From: Pseudarthrobacter sp. NamE2
Lineage (GTDB): Bacteria > Actinomycetota > Actinomycetes > Actinomycetales > Micrococcaceae
Length of the DNA stretch: 64,000 bases
Reading direction: 5' to 3'
NCBI RefSeq assembly: GCF_005796205.1
Contig: NZ_VAHN01000008.1
Span: forward strand, 62,001 to 126,000
Each line of letters opens with the position of its first letter. The stretch's first letter is position 1. The notes under the pieces are model-generated. The model ran no database searches. It was not told the DNA's origin and saw nothing but the letters and a program-made list of their open reading frames with translations. A program made the position numbers and the translations under genes. Positions 45,654 through 54,245 of the stretch are shown here, piece by piece.

Positions 45654-47072
45654 TCACCCCTCCAACCGTGAATGGATAAGGAGCGACCGGCAAAGCACAC
45701 GTGCTGCCTGCGCCTCAGCGCCCGTCGACGCCGACGCCGCCATCGCCTGATAGTGAGCAGCCAACCGCAAATATTCTGCGGGCTCGTCCTCGTCAGGGGT
45801 TAGGGCGGTGGGCCAGTTTTTGTCAGCAATCAACTCTTCGAGAACCGCAACCAGCCCATGTTGGGGGGCTGCCTGACGAAGCACATCCAGTGCTGCAGAT
45901 TCATTTAGGCGATGAAATTCGGGGGCGTGGCGTGCAGCCTCTATCAGCTTTCGCGTGTCACTGCTCCACGAGCGGCTACGTGCAGCACGCGCCAGACCGG
46001 ACAGAACGGTGAGGACTCTTGAGCGTTCCGCTGCCCCTGATACTGCCACCGTCAAAGCCTCTTCCAGCCTCGCCAGGCCCGAGCGTTCCCACAACCAATG
46101 AACCAATTCTGGGGACGAATGGGAATGGTTGCGCCCAAACATGATTCCGTACGCTCCGATTAGGTCCTCTAGGCGTTGATACTGACCTCGGCTGATCCCC
46201 TCTGGGAGGCCCAAAATATCAGCAAACTGGATGGAGTCGTTAGGTACATCTTTCAGGACACGTAGAGCGCGAACGTCGGCCTCCTGCAGCCTCCCAGTCC
46301 GGACGGTTTCAGCGAGCAACCCTGAGACTGGAACGACTGCGGTCAGCTGCGAGTGCGCCGCGGCCAAAGCTGATGCGGTCGCTCGTGCCTCCTCGACTGG
46401 GTCTGTTGCCCCCCAAGGACCCGCTCCAAATTTGTCAGCATGAGAAAGAGCACCAATCACGGGTGGGGACGGCATAGATGACCGGCGGCTGGAGATAAAG
46501 CTGCGGACAAACTCTTCATCATCCGGGCGGAACTTATCTTTGACGACATAGACCAGGACGTCTGGAGATGCTGCTGTAGTGCTGCCGGCCAGCAAATCCA
46601 CTTCTGTTCGCCTTGAATTGGCGGTAGCAGCAGAACCTAGACCAGGCGTATCTAAAATGGCGAACCTGCGAAGAACGGCCGACTGAAGGAAGACAAGGAG
46701 GTAATTTACCGTGTCGAGTGAAATGCTGCCCAGGGATGGTCCGGAGGCGGAGAGCGGTATATCTACTGCTTGTCCGCGCTCCAACAGGGCCTCCGCACGG
46801 GCAGGTGCACCGTACATGTAAAGAGAGAGCAGCGCAGTGGTCTCTTCGGCTGATGTGGGGGCCAACCTGGCACCTATAAGACTATTCACCAGAGTTGACT
46901 TACCCGTGTTGACCCTTCCGGCGAGGGCAACAACGGGTGGTCTCTGCAGCACCCGTCGCAAATCGTCCACCACATCCTTACCCGACGGCCCCGTGAGTGC
47001 GGCGACTTGTCCAAGCAAATGCTCAGCCGCCGTCAAGAGGCGACGGTCATCTCCGCGGGGCCCAGTGTCCAC
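45654..47072 (-). CDS. Dynamin-like GTPase, second partner (IniC-like)
   Basis: A 472-residue GTPase with G1 GRVNTGKS (52-59), G2 around TSAEETT (73-79), G3 DTPG (141-144) and a variant G4 SHAD (210-213) in place of NKxD. The rest is helical, without a strong membrane segment. The GTG at 47072 follows AAGGAG. It is unlike the GTPase at 42879 in sequence, and bacterial dynamins often work as such unlike pairs. It ends 22 bp from the convergent sigma gene. Confidence 0.82.
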   Translation of the reverse strand: MDTGPRGDDRRLLTAAEHLLGQVAALTGPSGKDVVDDLRRVLQRPPVVALAGRVNTGKSTLVNSLIGARLAPTSAEETTALLSLYMYGAPARAEALLERGQAVDIPLSASGPSLGSISLDTVNYLLVFLQSAVLRRFAILDTPGLGSAATANSRRTEVDLLAGSTTAASPDVLVYVVKDKFRPDDEEFVRSFISSRRSSMPSPPVIGALSHADKFGAGPWGATDPVEEARATASALAAAHSQLTAVVPVSGLLAETVRTGRLQEADVRALRVLKDVPNDSIQFADILGLPEGISRGQYQRLEDLIGAYGIMFGRNHSHSSPELVHWLWERSGLARLEEALTVAVSGAAERSRVLTVLSGLARAARSRSWSSDTRKLIEAARHAPEFHRLNESAALDVLRQAAPQHGLVAVLEELIADKNWPTALTPDEDEPAEYLRLAAHYQAMAASASTGAEAQAARVLCRSLLIHSRLEG

Positions 47073-47630
47073 GTGTAGCTCCTTCCTTCCGGTCTAAACG
47101 TTGCAAACCGATGGTGCGCGAGTGCAGTACCCATTAGATGCAGACGGGTGTCAGAAAGTTCCCCTGAATTTGATCCAATGCTGACGAACGAAGCCCCTAC
47201 GACTAAGACCCATGGATGAAGCGAGGGGCCATGGCAAAAGAACCTTGACGGGACCGGAGATAGGGAAGCCGTATAAACAGGGTGCATGCCAAGAATTTTC
47301 TTAAGCGCTTCTCCGAGGCTTAGGGGTAGCGCGAGGGGGGTTTCGCTACCACGGCGCCTACAGTTCTACCCCCTACTACCAAAGCCGATGCTGGCTTGCT
47401 TTCGCCCGCCAATCGCACCCCACTCGGAGTTCGGTCTAAATCCAGCGCTGCTGCTGGATAGCACGCCGCTATGTCAGCCTGCAGCACCCTCCTAGGGACG
47501 GCGAGACAAGGGGGCCGGGCCCGTCGCGGACGTGGTAGTGCTGTGTTGGGAACTTTCGGTGATCTACAGGTCTCTAATGGTCGTAATCGAAAACGAGGAG
47601 CCCAGCTTCCTCTTCAGCAAGGAGTTCGAA
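47073..47630. other. Intergenic region, no firm gene
   Basis: About 560 bp between the second dynamin-like gene and the large MEF gene, on divergent strands. An 84-codon minus-strand frame at 47033-47287 overlaps the dynamin start but has no ribosome site. Promoters for both neighbours are expected here. Confidence 0.35.
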
Positions 47631-48080
47631 ATGGAATTTACCTACCTCGACACCAGCGGTGATGGTCAGGCGGACGCTGTGACCGCTGTGGGACCTGATG
47701 CGACATATTACCTTCACGATAGTGGTCTGAACACGCACGGAACCCCCAACGGCGTCTTTGACACCTTCTACGTGGACTATGGCAATGACGGCGTTTGGGA
47801 CGTGACTGCATATGACTACAACGAGAACCAGAAAATTGAATTGATCACAGTCGATGCGCAAGGTGGGGATGGCGTTCAGGAGACAACAATTGCGGATAGC
47901 AACGAGAACACAATTGCGGACTCTAATGAAGCCATCAACCCATATACCGGGAAGCCCGGAGGTGTCGATGTCATCATTGATAGCAGCAATTGGGCTCCGG
48001 ATCCGTTCGTCGATCTGGGTACTGGACTGGGTACTTGGGCATGGACTCTGCCCGATGGTTGGGGTATCAGGATGGGTTAA
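47631..48080 (+). CDS. Asp-rich protein with EF-hand-like loops, MEY/MEF family copy 3
   Basis: A 149-residue acidic protein beginning MEFTYLDTSGDGQADAVTAV. AAGGAG lies six bases before the ATG. Loops of the form D-x-S-x-D-G-x-x-D (DTSGDGQAD, then DYGNDGVWD) recur and resemble calcium-binding repeats; a near-duplicate TIADSNEN / TIADSNEA stands near residue 85. The C-terminus is aromatic (WAWTLPDGWG). No signal peptide is visible. It is convergent with the decayed third sigma gene. The shared start and Y-x-DGVWD motif tie it to the small proteins at 36163 and 38449. Confidence 0.72.
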   Translation: MEFTYLDTSGDGQADAVTAVGPDATYYLHDSGLNTHGTPNGVFDTFYVDYGNDGVWDVTAYDYNENQKIELITVDAQGGDGVQETTIADSNENTIADSNEAINPYTGKPGGVDVIIDSSNWAPDPFVDLGTGLGTWAWTLPDGWGIRMG

Positions 48081-48116
48081 CGAGGCGAAAAGACAGGATC
48101 TGCAGGGAGGCAGACG

Positions 48117-48450
48117 TTAGGGAGCTCCGGAAGTCACGGCAGCCTCGAAAGCTGCCTCCCCCTGGCGATCCTGCTCTTCGCTACCGGCACACTCACGCCC
48201 TGATAGTCAGCAATCTGCGCGTACGCATATTCGCACAACTCCCGCAGTACAAGGGCCATAAGTAATTCCCTCGGCATATTGTTAAGCGCCTGCTGGACGA
48301 GGTCAGCCTCCGCCAAGTGTTCTGCGAATCAACGCTTTGGAGAGTACGTTTCGTCAACCTCAGCTTCGTTAGGCTGCGGTCGCCGCGCCGTCGCAGCCAG
48401 TGAAGGAAAGCTTGTTGCGGTCGCTACTGCAATACGCAACGAGGATCTGG
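48117..48450 (-). pseudogene. ECF sigma factor, decayed paralogue 3
   Basis: The minus strand reads DETYSPKR-stop-FAEHLAEADLVQQALNNMP, then ELLMALVLRELCEYAYAQIA and SVPVAKSRIARGRQ, matching paralogue 1 almost residue for residue. A stop replaces an Asp near 48323. A frameshift after GRQ leads, in another frame, to AFEAAVTSGAP and a stop at 48117. Region 2 is missing; the IS3 element begins 75 bp beyond. Confidence 0.85.
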
Positions 48451-48590
48451 CGGGGAATTCAGTCAGTAGTGCTTGGCCGCAGCTAGTTTTCCTGCTCTGC
48501 AACTAGCGACGGGCGACTCGAAACGGGACTGCCCCCGGTTTTGTTGACTCCTTGACCTAGCGAGCTTGTGCTCGTGGAAGGATGTTGACC

Positions 48591-48871
48591 ATGCTCACGC
48601 CTTATGGGGCGGAGTTCCGCCAGGATGTTATTGATGTGGCCCGCAAGGGCGAGGCGCCGCTGGCGCAGATCGCGAAGGATTTCGGGCTTTCGGTCACGAC
48701 GCTCAAGCGCTGGCTTGCCATTGCCGAACGTAAAGAATCCGGGGCCGGTCCAGCAGCTGCGGAGTCGGCCGAGATACGGGAGTTGAAGAAGCGGAACCGG
48801 TTGTTGGAGCAGGAGAATGAGATCCTGCGCCGGGCGGCCGCCTATCTGGCCAGGGATATCACCCAAAATGA
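48591..48871 (+). pseudogene. IS3 transposase OrfA, end interrupted
   Basis: About 93 residues of the OrfA type: an N-terminal helix-turn-helix (EFRQDVIDVARKGEAPLAQI, then FGLSVTTLKRWL) and a leucine-zipper-like coiled coil (LKKRNRLLEQENEILRRAAAYL). The ATG at 48591 follows GGAAGG. The IS110 element interrupts the region where frameshifting into orfB would occur. Confidence 0.85.
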
Positions 48872-50193
48872 CTCTTCTATGGGTTCTGTCAAGCCATGAT
48901 GGTTTGCAGCTGGCGGAAAATGGAGCGGCAGACGTAGCGTTTCAGGTTCCGGCGGATCTCGCGGTTTGATTTTCCGGTGGCACGGCTGCGGGTCACGTAG
49001 TCCTTGGTGTCGGGGTCGAAGCTCATGCGGGTGCGAACGATGACGTCGAAGGCGCGGTTGAGTCGGCGGTCTCCGGAGCGGTTGAGCCGGTGTCGGGTCG
49101 TGTTGCCGGAGGAGGCAGGGCGCGGGGCGACGCCGCCGAGTGCGGCGAAGGCTGCCTCTGAGCGGATGCGGCCGTGGTGGGAGTAGGCGCACATGATGAT
49201 CGCCGCTGTCACGGGCCCGACTCCGGGGACGGATTGAAGCCCCGGCGCCAGTTCTTCGGTGATCCGGGCCAATTCCTTGTGGTTTTCGCCGAGCCGGCCT
49301 GTTAGGTCTTTGACGGCCAGGGCCAGGCGTTTGGCTTCGGCGCGGGCGATTCGGATCACGGGGTCGGTGCTGTTTGAGGTCCGCCAGGCTGTGATGGCTG
49401 TGATCTGTGCGTCCTGCAGGGATGCCCGGGCGTCGATTCCGAGATCTGTGCCGCGGAGCAGTGCCGTGAGGGCGTTGCGGTTCGCAGTGCGTTGGTGATC
49501 CAGCAGGGACCGGGAGGCAAGTAGAATCCTGATCGCGGCCCGGGTGCCTGCCGCGCGCGGCTCCGTCACCTGATCGCGCGGGCGCCCCAGGACAGAACGG
49601 GCCGCGGCTTCCGCGTCGATCGGGTCCGATTTGCCGGTGAGTGCCCGTGATGAGCGGGTGGGTGGCTGACCTCGCCAACCTCAATATCAGCGGCAAGCAA
49701 GGTCTGGGTGAGCCGGGCGCCATAGGAGGACGTGCCCTCGACGGCCGCGAAGACCCTCTCGCCGCCTGTGCGCCGCCGGATCCAGGTGATCGCACGGTCC
49801 ATGCCCGCGGAGGTGGCCGGGAATGTTGCGGTGTCGACCACTGCGCCTGTGGGGGCATGAACAGCGGTGAAAGTGTGTGTGCGGGCGTGGGTGTCGACTC
49901 CGACGACGAACTCGAATTCTTCGGCAAAGCCATAGTGCGTTCTCCTTACTCTTGAACCGAACAGGTGGCGGGGGCCTGCCTGGGTAGCTTCGGAGACGCA
50001 TCTGTAACGGGTCACACCCAAGGGTGGACAGTCTTCTGATCAGGTCATCCGCCGCGGGCAGAGCCGTTCCCGGGAACGCGCGGACGAGTCATTTTCAAGA
50101 CACCGCACGAGCGGGTCGGATATACCCTGAGTCACACGCCCTCCCCGGGACCAGCCTGCCAGCCGGCCTCCGGCCGGCACATGACCATTACAG
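48872..50193 (-). mobile_element. IS110-family element inside the IS3 element
   Basis: The boundaries come from rejoining the IS3 orfA-orfB junction. The element holds one transposase frame on the minus strand, with ~17 bp after its stop and ~260 bp of non-coding DNA before its start. No inverted repeats or target duplication are needed for this family. The long non-coding end is where IS110 elements encode their bridge RNA. Confidence 0.75.
48889..49933 (-). pseudogene. IS110 transposase with two frameshifts
   Basis: The N-terminal RuvC-like domain reads FVVGVDTHARTHTFTAVHAP with the family Asp, and FAAVEGTSSYGARLTQ. The C-terminal part has SVPGVGPVTAAIIMCAYSHH and FAALGGVAPRPASSGNTTRH with the catalytic Ser. 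The ATG at 49933 has a perfect AAGGAG, but the frame shifts within ten codons (near 49918). A second shift near 49645 lies at a C-run before LTGKSDPIDAEAAARSV. Restoring one base at each gives a complete protein of about 347 residues. Confidence 0.85.
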
Positions 50194-51057
50194 ATCTACC
50201 CGCTGGTCACGGATCTTGCCGCCGACGGCGTTCCCGTGGCGGTGACCTGCAGGGTGTTGGGGTTTAGCAAGCAAGGCTATTACCGGTGGAGGGCCAGTCC
50301 GGTGACGGAACGGGAGTGGGTTGACGCGCACTTGGTTAACGCCGCCTTGGACATCCATGCCGAGGACCCGGCGTTCGGGTACCGGTTTATTGCCGACGAG
50401 CTCCCCGGGAAGGGCATCCTGGCTGGTGAGAACCGGGTCCAGCGCTTGTGCAGGAACCACCGCATTTGGTCAGTGTTTTCGAAGAAGCGTGGCCTGAACC
50501 GGAAGCCGGGGCCGCCGGTCCACGATGACCTGGTGGAGCGGGACTTCACCGCTATGGCACCGAATGAGCTGTGGCTAACGGACATCACCGAGCACCCGAC
50601 TGACGAGGGGAAGCTCTACCTCTGCGCGGTGAAGGACGTCTATTCCGGGAGGATCGTCGGGTACTCGATGGACGCACGGATGAAGTCCTCGCTTGCCGTC
50701 GCCGCACTGGAGAACGCGGTGCAGGCACGCCGCCCTGCAGGAACCGTGGTCCACTCGGACCGCGGGTCCCAGTTCCGCTCTCGCCGCTTCGTCGAATCGC
50801 TCCGGCACCACGGCCTCACAGGATCGATGGGCAGGGTCGGCGCGTGCGCGGACAACGCAGCGATGGAATCGTTCTTCTCGCTGCTGCAAAAGAACGTCCT
50901 GGACCGTCAGCAGTGGCTCGCCAGGCAGGAACTGCGCCTGGCCATCACAATCTGGATCGAGCGCACCTACCACCGCCGGCGACGGCAAAGACGGCTGGGA
51001 AAACTCACGCCCATCGAATATGAAACAATCAACCGGACCGCGCTCACAGCGGCCTAA
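50194..51057 (+). CDS. IS3 transposase OrfB (DDE integrase), separated from its start
   Basis: About 287 residues of the IS3 OrfB type. The DDE catalytic residues are in LTDITEHPT, VVHSDRGSQF and NAAMESFFSLLQKN. HTH_21-like IHAEDPAFGYRFIADEL precedes the catalytic core. Its natural start codon was split off by the IS110 insertion; an internal ATG or GTG near 50236 could still start a shorter protein. Confidence 0.88.
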   Translation: MYPLVTDLAADGVPVAVTCRVLGFSKQGYYRWRASPVTEREWVDAHLVNAALDIHAEDPAFGYRFIADELPGKGILAGENRVQRLCRNHRIWSVFSKKRGLNRKPGPPVHDDLVERDFTAMAPNELWLTDITEHPTDEGKLYLCAVKDVYSGRIVGYSMDARMKSSLAVAALENAVQARRPAGTVVHSDRGSQFRSRRFVESLRHHGLTGSMGRVGACADNAAMESFFSLLQKNVLDRQQWLARQELRLAITIWIERTYHRRRRQRRLGKLTPIEYETINRTALTAA

Positions 51058-51266
51058 GACCGGAGTCAACAAAAGCCGGGGCAGTCCCTCTGTCCCTGAG
51101 TCGGAGGGTGCAGCAGATTAGGTAGCTCTGCATAGGCCTCTCGCTAGAAGCGCGGTCTTTGGATGGCCGGGCTACTGGTTCTCTCCGGTCTGAAGGGTCT
51201 AGTTGTCAGCGATGGTCGAAATGTGAGCCGTTTTGCGGGTTGAAAAGTGAGCCACTTTGTCGCTGG

Positions 51267-52055
51267 TTATTCTGCCGTATTTTCCGGTCTTGTCGAGGGC
51301 AGTGAGTCGACCTGGGTGTGTTTGAGGCGGTAGCTGGAGCCTTTGAGGGTGATGACTTCGGCGTGGTGGACGATGCGGTCGATCATGGCCGAGGCCACGA
51401 CCTGTTCGCCGAACACGTCTCCCCACCGGGCGAACGGGAGGTTCGAGGTCAGGATCAGCGAGGCGTGCTCGTAGCGGGATGAGACCAGTTGGAAGAACAG
51501 GTTCGCGGCGTCCTGCTCGAACGGGATGTAACCGACTTCATCGACGATGATCAGTCCGTAGCGGTGCAGCCTTACGAGTTCCTGGGGCAGCCTGCCATTC
51601 TGGTGGGCGCCCTGGAGCCGGGCAACCCAGTCGATGGCGGTCGCGAACAGGCCCCGGTGACCGAGCTGTGTGGCCCGTAAGCCCAGACCGGTGGCGAGAT
51701 GTGTTTTGCCGGTGCCGGGCGGTCCGAGCAGGACGATGTTGGATGCTTCAGTGAGGAACACACCGGTGGCAAGGTGGGCGATGATGTCGCGTTTGAGGCC
51801 GGGCTGATGATCGAAGTTGAAGTCCTCGAGCGATTTCCGGGCCGGGAACCCGGCGGCCCGAGCTCTGATCTCTGCTCCAGAGGCTTCCCTGGCGGCCACT
51901 TCCCGCAACAGCACAGCGGCGAGGTATTCCTCGTGGGTCCAGCCTCCTTCCCGGGCCTGGTCAGCGAGCCGGGGCGCTGCTTCCCGGATCCGGGGTGCTT
52001 TCATTGCCCGGGAGTAGTACTCGATCTGGCCAATGGTTTCCTTGGTGGCGGGCAT
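51267..52055 (-). CDS. istB: IS21 helper ATPase IstB
   Basis: A 262-residue AAA+ ATPase related to DnaC. Walker A is GPPGTGKTHLA near residue 110 and Walker B is LIIVDEVGYIPF near 165; ILTSNLPFARWGDVF is the sensor-1 region. It binds the target DNA and directs the transposase. Its start overlaps the istA stop by one base. Confidence 0.95.
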   Translation of the reverse strand: MPATKETIGQIEYYSRAMKAPRIREAAPRLADQAREGGWTHEEYLAAVLLREVAAREASGAEIRARAAGFPARKSLEDFNFDHQPGLKRDIIAHLATGVFLTEASNIVLLGPPGTGKTHLATGLGLRATQLGHRGLFATAIDWVARLQGAHQNGRLPQELVRLHRYGLIIVDEVGYIPFEQDAANLFFQLVSSRYEHASLILTSNLPFARWGDVFGEQVVASAMIDRIVHHAEVITLKGSSYRLKHTQVDSLPSTRPENTAE

Positions 52056-53269
52056 CAGGCGACCTGCCCGTCATCCAAAACGACCCCGAACGCCCGGTCG
52101 TAGTCGGCCAGATCCCGCAGCACTGTTTCGCCCGCCGGCTGAGGGGTTTGGAAGGCCTTCCGCAGTGCCTTTGCCGCGTCGACGTGGTCCGGGTCGGTGA
52201 TCGTGATGCCCTTGCCCCAGTACCGGGTGTGGGTTCCGACAGTTCTGCCGTCCAGGCTGATCGTGACGGTTTCCAGGTCCACGGTGACGTCAACGAACCG
52301 GCCGATCGCCTGCGGGTGGACGGAGTAGTCGTTGGATCCCATCCGAACGTAGTAATCCCGTGGGAGCCGGACCCTGGCGGTGAATCCGGTGACCGGTGGA
52401 ACCGGCGGCAGCGCCAGCATCGCCTTCTTGTCCGCGTTGATCAGCTCCGCCGGCCGGGCACCGGTCCGCCTGACGAAGCGGGCATTGGCCTTCGGCAGCC
52501 ACATTGCCAGTTGGGTGTTGAAGTCCTCCGGTGAGGTGAAGACCCGGCCCGGCAGGAACGAGGTCTCCAGGAACTGGTTGGCCCGCTCGACCACGCCTTT
52601 GCTTTCCGGGTCATAGGGTTTGACCTGGACGACCCGGGTGGCGAGGACCCCGGCGAACGCAGCAACCCCGGCGGCGTAACTGTTCCGACGACCGATCCCG
52701 GTTTCGTTGTCCCAGATCAGCCGCCGCGGAACCGCCCCCAACCCACCAAGCAGTTCCCACATTCCTGCCAGCAGGTCCCCGGTCATCCGCGACGGGATCA
52801 TCCTGGCCATGCTGAACCGTGAATGCGACGACACCATCACCAGCACCGGCAACACCCTGGTCTTCCCCGCTCCGACGGGAATCCGCGCCTCTGGAAACCA
52901 CAAATCGCACTGCGCCTGATCCCCGGGGTCATAGGTGATCCGGTCAGCAGGATCAGCCGGCGCATACTCTGGCCGGATCCTGGCCACGTTTTCCCGGAAC
53001 CACGCCGGGGACCCCGACCAGCCCACCCGCTCCGCGAGCACGGTCGCGGGCATCCGCGGGTTCTCCTGCAATAGAGCGCGAATCGCAGGCTCGACAGCCT
53101 TGATCCCGGAGTCCTGAGGCGCCCGGGCGTATGCTGGCGGACTATCAGAGCTGACCGCTTTGGCAACGGTGTTCCGGGAGATCCCCAGCCGCGCCGCTAT
53201 CGACCTCATCGACTCACCCTCGGCAAGATGCAACCGCCGAATAAGCGCCCAATCCTCCACAGTGATCAC
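52055..53269 (-). CDS. istA: IS21 transposase IstA
   Basis: A 404-residue DDE transposase. An N-terminal helix-turn-helix (SMRSIAARLGISRNTVAKAV) is followed by the integrase core with acidic residues in QAQCDLWFP, RLIWDNETGIG and SKGVVERANQFLE. A C-terminal beta-rich domain (RLPRDYYVRMGSNDYSVHP) is typical. Length and frame are intact. Confidence 0.95.
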   Translation of the reverse strand: MITVEDWALIRRLHLAEGESMRSIAARLGISRNTVAKAVSSDSPPAYARAPQDSGIKAVEPAIRALLQENPRMPATVLAERVGWSGSPAWFRENVARIRPEYAPADPADRITYDPGDQAQCDLWFPEARIPVGAGKTRVLPVLVMVSSHSRFSMARMIPSRMTGDLLAGMWELLGGLGAVPRRLIWDNETGIGRRNSYAAGVAAFAGVLATRVVQVKPYDPESKGVVERANQFLETSFLPGRVFTSPEDFNTQLAMWLPKANARFVRRTGARPAELINADKKAMLALPPVPPVTGFTARVRLPRDYYVRMGSNDYSVHPQAIGRFVDVTVDLETVTISLDGRTVGTHTRYWGKGITITDPDHVDAAKALRKAFQTPQPAGETVLRDLADYDRAFGVVLDDGQVA

Positions 53270-53434
53270 CCACCCAATCGTTTGAAACGGGCGGCTCAGT
53301 TTTCAACCGTCACAATGGCTCAGTTTTCAACCGTCACCGACACTAGTCGTGGCCAGCGCGACAATTAGGTGATCACGGGTAACCTTCTGGACCTGTTCTA
53401 AGTTGCTTCCGGTTCCAACCAAGACAACGCCCAG

Positions 53435-53921
53435 TCAGGGGTTGAGTCCCGCAACGCTGTCCATGCTTGCTGCCACCGCAGCGACGCCTTTGCAGCTGGA
53501 CATACGCGTTACATCGGTGACACGGCAGGCGCGGGCGGTGTTCTCCATGCCTTGCGTGGCCTCCCGGATTGCGCTTCTAGGTGCCAGCCCGGTTGACCGT
53601 GTCCTGGCCAACTTCTTCCAGATACAAGGCATCCTTCGCGTCGGTCTTTACCCTGTCACCGGACGGGCGCTGAAGCTTCGATGGGGCCGCGACAACAGTG
53701 TCGATCCCTGCAGCGAGGAGGAACCTGGCCAAACCGAAACCTGTCGGGCCCGCCTCGTAGACGACTTTGACCGGGGGAGGCAGGGAGACTATCCAAGCAA
53801 GGATCTCATCCCGGTCCGGCGTCAGACGCTGCCGGAAAAGTTCGCCGGTCTGACCGTCCAAGGCGCAGGCTACGACAGTTCGGGCATGGACATCCAGACC
53901 AACGCTTGTACGCTCGAACAT
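53435..53921 (-). pseudogene. IS110/IS1111-type transposase, truncated
   Basis: The first ~115 residues are well kept: MFERTSVGLDVHARTVVACA, KVVYEAGPTGFGLARFL and RVKTDAKDALYL, with the acidic residues of the RuvC-like domain. The frame then breaks (stop near 53577), and remnants such as AIREATQGMENTARACR follow in another frame. The C-terminal catalytic-Ser domain is missing. It differs from the IS110 copy at 48872. Confidence 0.8.
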
Positions 53922-54245
53922 AGCTGGAACCTCCAAATTTCAAATGTGGCTCTACCTGTCCGCCAAGTGTGGCAGGCAACCCACGTCTTGCTTTGAAAAG
54001 GAGGTTCCAGCCTTCTGGAACACAGTCCCCCCGACAGGGCCCTTCTGATAGAGGCCAGCAGCGCCGGCAAAGGAGCCGGAGCGCCGAACCCCCTAAAGCC
54101 AGCCCTATCGAACAGGCGCTCCCGGGTCCGGAGCGGCGACAATGGCCTTCAGAAGGGCCCGACCACCGGCGCCCCTCCTTAACCCATATCGTCTGATATC
54201 GAGATAGCAACTCATCGTTTTCCCGTGGTGGCGGATGAGTTGTTT

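Larger units (their letters stand above)
48525..51088. mobile_element. IS3-family element, split by an IS110 insertion
   Basis: Terminal inverted repeats of 27 bp lie at 48525-48551 (GGGACTGCCCCCGGTTTTGT...) and 51062-51088, with few mismatches. Inside are orfA and orfB of an IS3-type transposase, separated by a 1.3-kb IS110 element. Removing the insert restores the junction AAAATG|ATCTACCC, which gives the natural orfB start. No clear target duplication was seen. Confidence 0.88.
51204..53342 (-). mobile_element. IS21-family element, apparently intact
   Basis: The ends are inverted repeats: TGTCAGCGATGGTCGAAA... at 51204 and the complement of TGTCGGTGACGGTTGAAA... ending at 53342, both followed inward by a further copy of the ...TGAGCC motif as usual for IS21. 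A 5-bp direct repeat CTAGT (51199-51203 and 53343-53347) is the target duplication. Both istA and istB are open. Confidence 0.93.

Noticed and set aside
47033..47287. 84-codon minus-strand frame overlapping the start of the second dynamin-like gene
   Set aside because: The ending looks somewhat protein-like, but there is no ribosome site and the overlap with a well-supported start is 40 bases.
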